Source: Clostridiales bacterium
GTDB taxonomy: Bacteria > Bacillota > Clostridia > Oscillospirales > JAAYXM01
Direction: 5' to 3'
Length of the DNA: 14,814 nt
Assembly: GCA_012515925.1 (NCBI GenBank)
Contig: JAAYXM010000182.1
Span: 1-14,814, forward strand
Below are positions 13,808-14,814 of this stretch, one piece after another (position 1 is the stretch's first letter; the number at the start of each line of letters is the position of its first letter). The translations under genes were made by a program, and so were the position numbers. Below the pieces are notes generated by a model. That model was not told where the DNA came from. It searched no databases and saw only the letters and a program-made list of their open reading frames with translations.

Positions 13808-14814
13808 ATGAAGAATTTGAAGAAAATTCTTGCGCTGGCATTAGTGTTCGCGTTCTCGCTTACTCTGTTTGCCGGTGCGGCTTTTACCGATGACGCTGAT
13901 ATAGGCGACGAGTACAAAGACGATGTCAGCATGTTGGTAGAGCTCAAGATTCTCGGCGGTTACCCGGAGGGCGATTTCAGACCGAACGGTAACATTACGC
14001 GCGCCGAATTCTGTAAGATGGTTTACGTGCTTATGTACGGCGCGGACAGCGACGGGAGCTTGTTTGGCGCTCAGACCAGCAAGTTCAACGACGTAGGTGA
14101 CCATTGGGCAAAGGGTTATATCAACTACTGCGCCAACCAGAATATTGTCGGCGGCTACGGTGACGGCACCTTCAAGCCGGACGGCAACATCACGGTTGCG
14201 GAAGTCAGCAAGATGCTGCTTGTCCTTCTCGGCTGCGACCCGGCCAAGGAAGGCTTCGGCGGCTCGAACTGGATAGGCAATGTTGTTTCCAAGGCTATGG
14301 GACTCGGCGTATATGACGGCTGGGTTGGAAACTCCACCGAGCTTGCGACCCGTCAGTTGGTTGCCAAGCTCATGAGAAACACGATATTTGCCCCGGTTTA
14401 TCGTTACAACGCGTTTACCGGTGCGGGTTCCCAGTACAACATGGACGACGAAGAGAACAAGACTCTCGGCGAAACCGTTATGGGTTTAATCCATGTTACC
14501 GGTCAGGTTGTCGCTAACGAACACTTCTATATCAAAACAGATAAAGATGGCGAATTGATCAATGATCTGTTAGACAACGGCAACATCTCGACAGCGCGCG
14601 AAGATCACTCTTATATTCTCTACTATACCGAGGATAACGACGCGAAACTGTTAGAGGTTGACAGAGCTCTCGAAGATACGATGCTCGGCTGCATGGTCGA
14701 CGTGTACTTCAGAGCTAAGGGCAATGAGAACAGATACTCCCAGGTTGAGGTTATCGGCAACGTTCTCCTCAACGCCAAGACAAAGGCTTATGATGTACTC
14801 TCCAAGGATATCGA
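13808..14814 (+). CDS. Secreted S-layer homology (SLH) domain protein, cut by right window edge
   Basis: The frame is open from the ATG at 13808 to the window end (335 residues plus 2 nt, no stop). A signal peptide is clear: KNLKK, a hydrophobic run to about residue 20, then FAGAA with probable cleavage near residue 25. SLH repeat 1 spans about 27-78 (GGYPEGDFRPNGNITRAEF) and repeat 2 about 92-143 (FNDVGDHWAKGYIN, GGYGDGTFKPDGNITVAE). A degenerate third spans about 150-195, where TRQL replaces TRAE. SLH repeats bind pyruvylated secondary cell wall polymer, so the protein is anchored to the wall. Residues 200-335 form a region I do not recognise. AAGGAGG lies 9 nt upstream and the promoter is near-consensus. 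Codon use looks less CGCG-rich than in neighbours, consistent with high expression. It may be an S-layer or abundant surface protein. Confidence 0.92.
   Translation, partial: MKNLKKILALALVFAFSLTLFAGAAFTDDADIGDEYKDDVSMLVELKILGGYPEGDFRPNGNITRAEFCKMVYVLMYGADSDGSLFGAQTSKFNDVGDHWAKGYINYCANQNIVGGYGDGTFKPDGNITVAEVSKMLLVLLGCDPAKEGFGGSNWIGNVVSKAMGLGVYDGWVGNSTELATRQLVAKLMRNTIFAPVYRYNAFTGAGSQYNMDDEENKTLGETVMGLIHVTGQVVANEHFYIKTDKDGELINDLLDNGNISTAREDHSYILYYTEDNDAKLLEVDRALEDTMLGCMVDVYFRAKGNENRYSQVEVIGNVLLNAKTKAYDVLSKDI

Overview
The window looks like chromosomal DNA from an anaerobic, Gram-positive bacterium of the class Clostridia, probably an uncultured gut, rumen or digester lineage. This rests on strong AGGAGG-like ribosome binding sites, an S-layer-homology (SLH) surface protein, an mltG–U32 peptidase pair like the yrrL/yrrN/yrrO region of Bacillus, flavin-dependent ThyX with a cysteine-rich C-terminal tail, and carbohydrate enzymes of uncultured-anaerobe type. 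Coding DNA is GC-rich and the large intergenic spacer is very AT-rich. The taxonomic call is inference from gene content. I saw no insertion sequence, phage gene, CRISPR array, tRNA or rRNA.

Region 1 (1-2772, minus strand): a two-gene operon. A 681-aa glycosidase-like protein (TIM barrel, glutamine-amidotransferase-like trimerisation domain, small beta domain) is followed after 24 bp by an M55-family zinc D-aminopeptidase that runs off the left edge.

Region 2 (2773-3327): a 555-bp AT-rich divergent control region with promoters on both strands, nested inverted repeats and a short palindrome.

Region 3 (3328-10229, plus strand): eight tightly packed genes with gaps of 16 bp or less, or overlaps. 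They encode a second glycosidase-like protein with similar architecture, a WecG/TagA-type glycosyltransferase, thymidylate synthase ThyX, dTMP kinase, a DUF2156 protein, a GNAT acetyltransferase, a DJ-1/PfpI protein and 5-formyl-THF cyclo-ligase. ThyX and Tmk catalyse consecutive steps to dTDP, and the cyclo-ligase feeds the folate pool that ThyX uses.

Region 4 (10230-10478): an intergenic stretch with a likely bidirectional terminator and a convergent 28-codon gene for a tiny cysteine-rich hydrophobic protein.

Region 5 (10479-13691, plus): mltG (septal/lateral glycan strand release), a U32 peptidase of the tRNA-hydroxylation type, and an aldose-1-epimerase-like protein.

Region 6 (13692-14814): a consensus-like promoter and the start of a secreted SLH-domain protein, cut by the right edge.

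The most unusual material is the pair of divergently transcribed glycosidase-like genes, one linked to a D-aminopeptidase, with their structured control region, and the tiny Cys-cluster protein.
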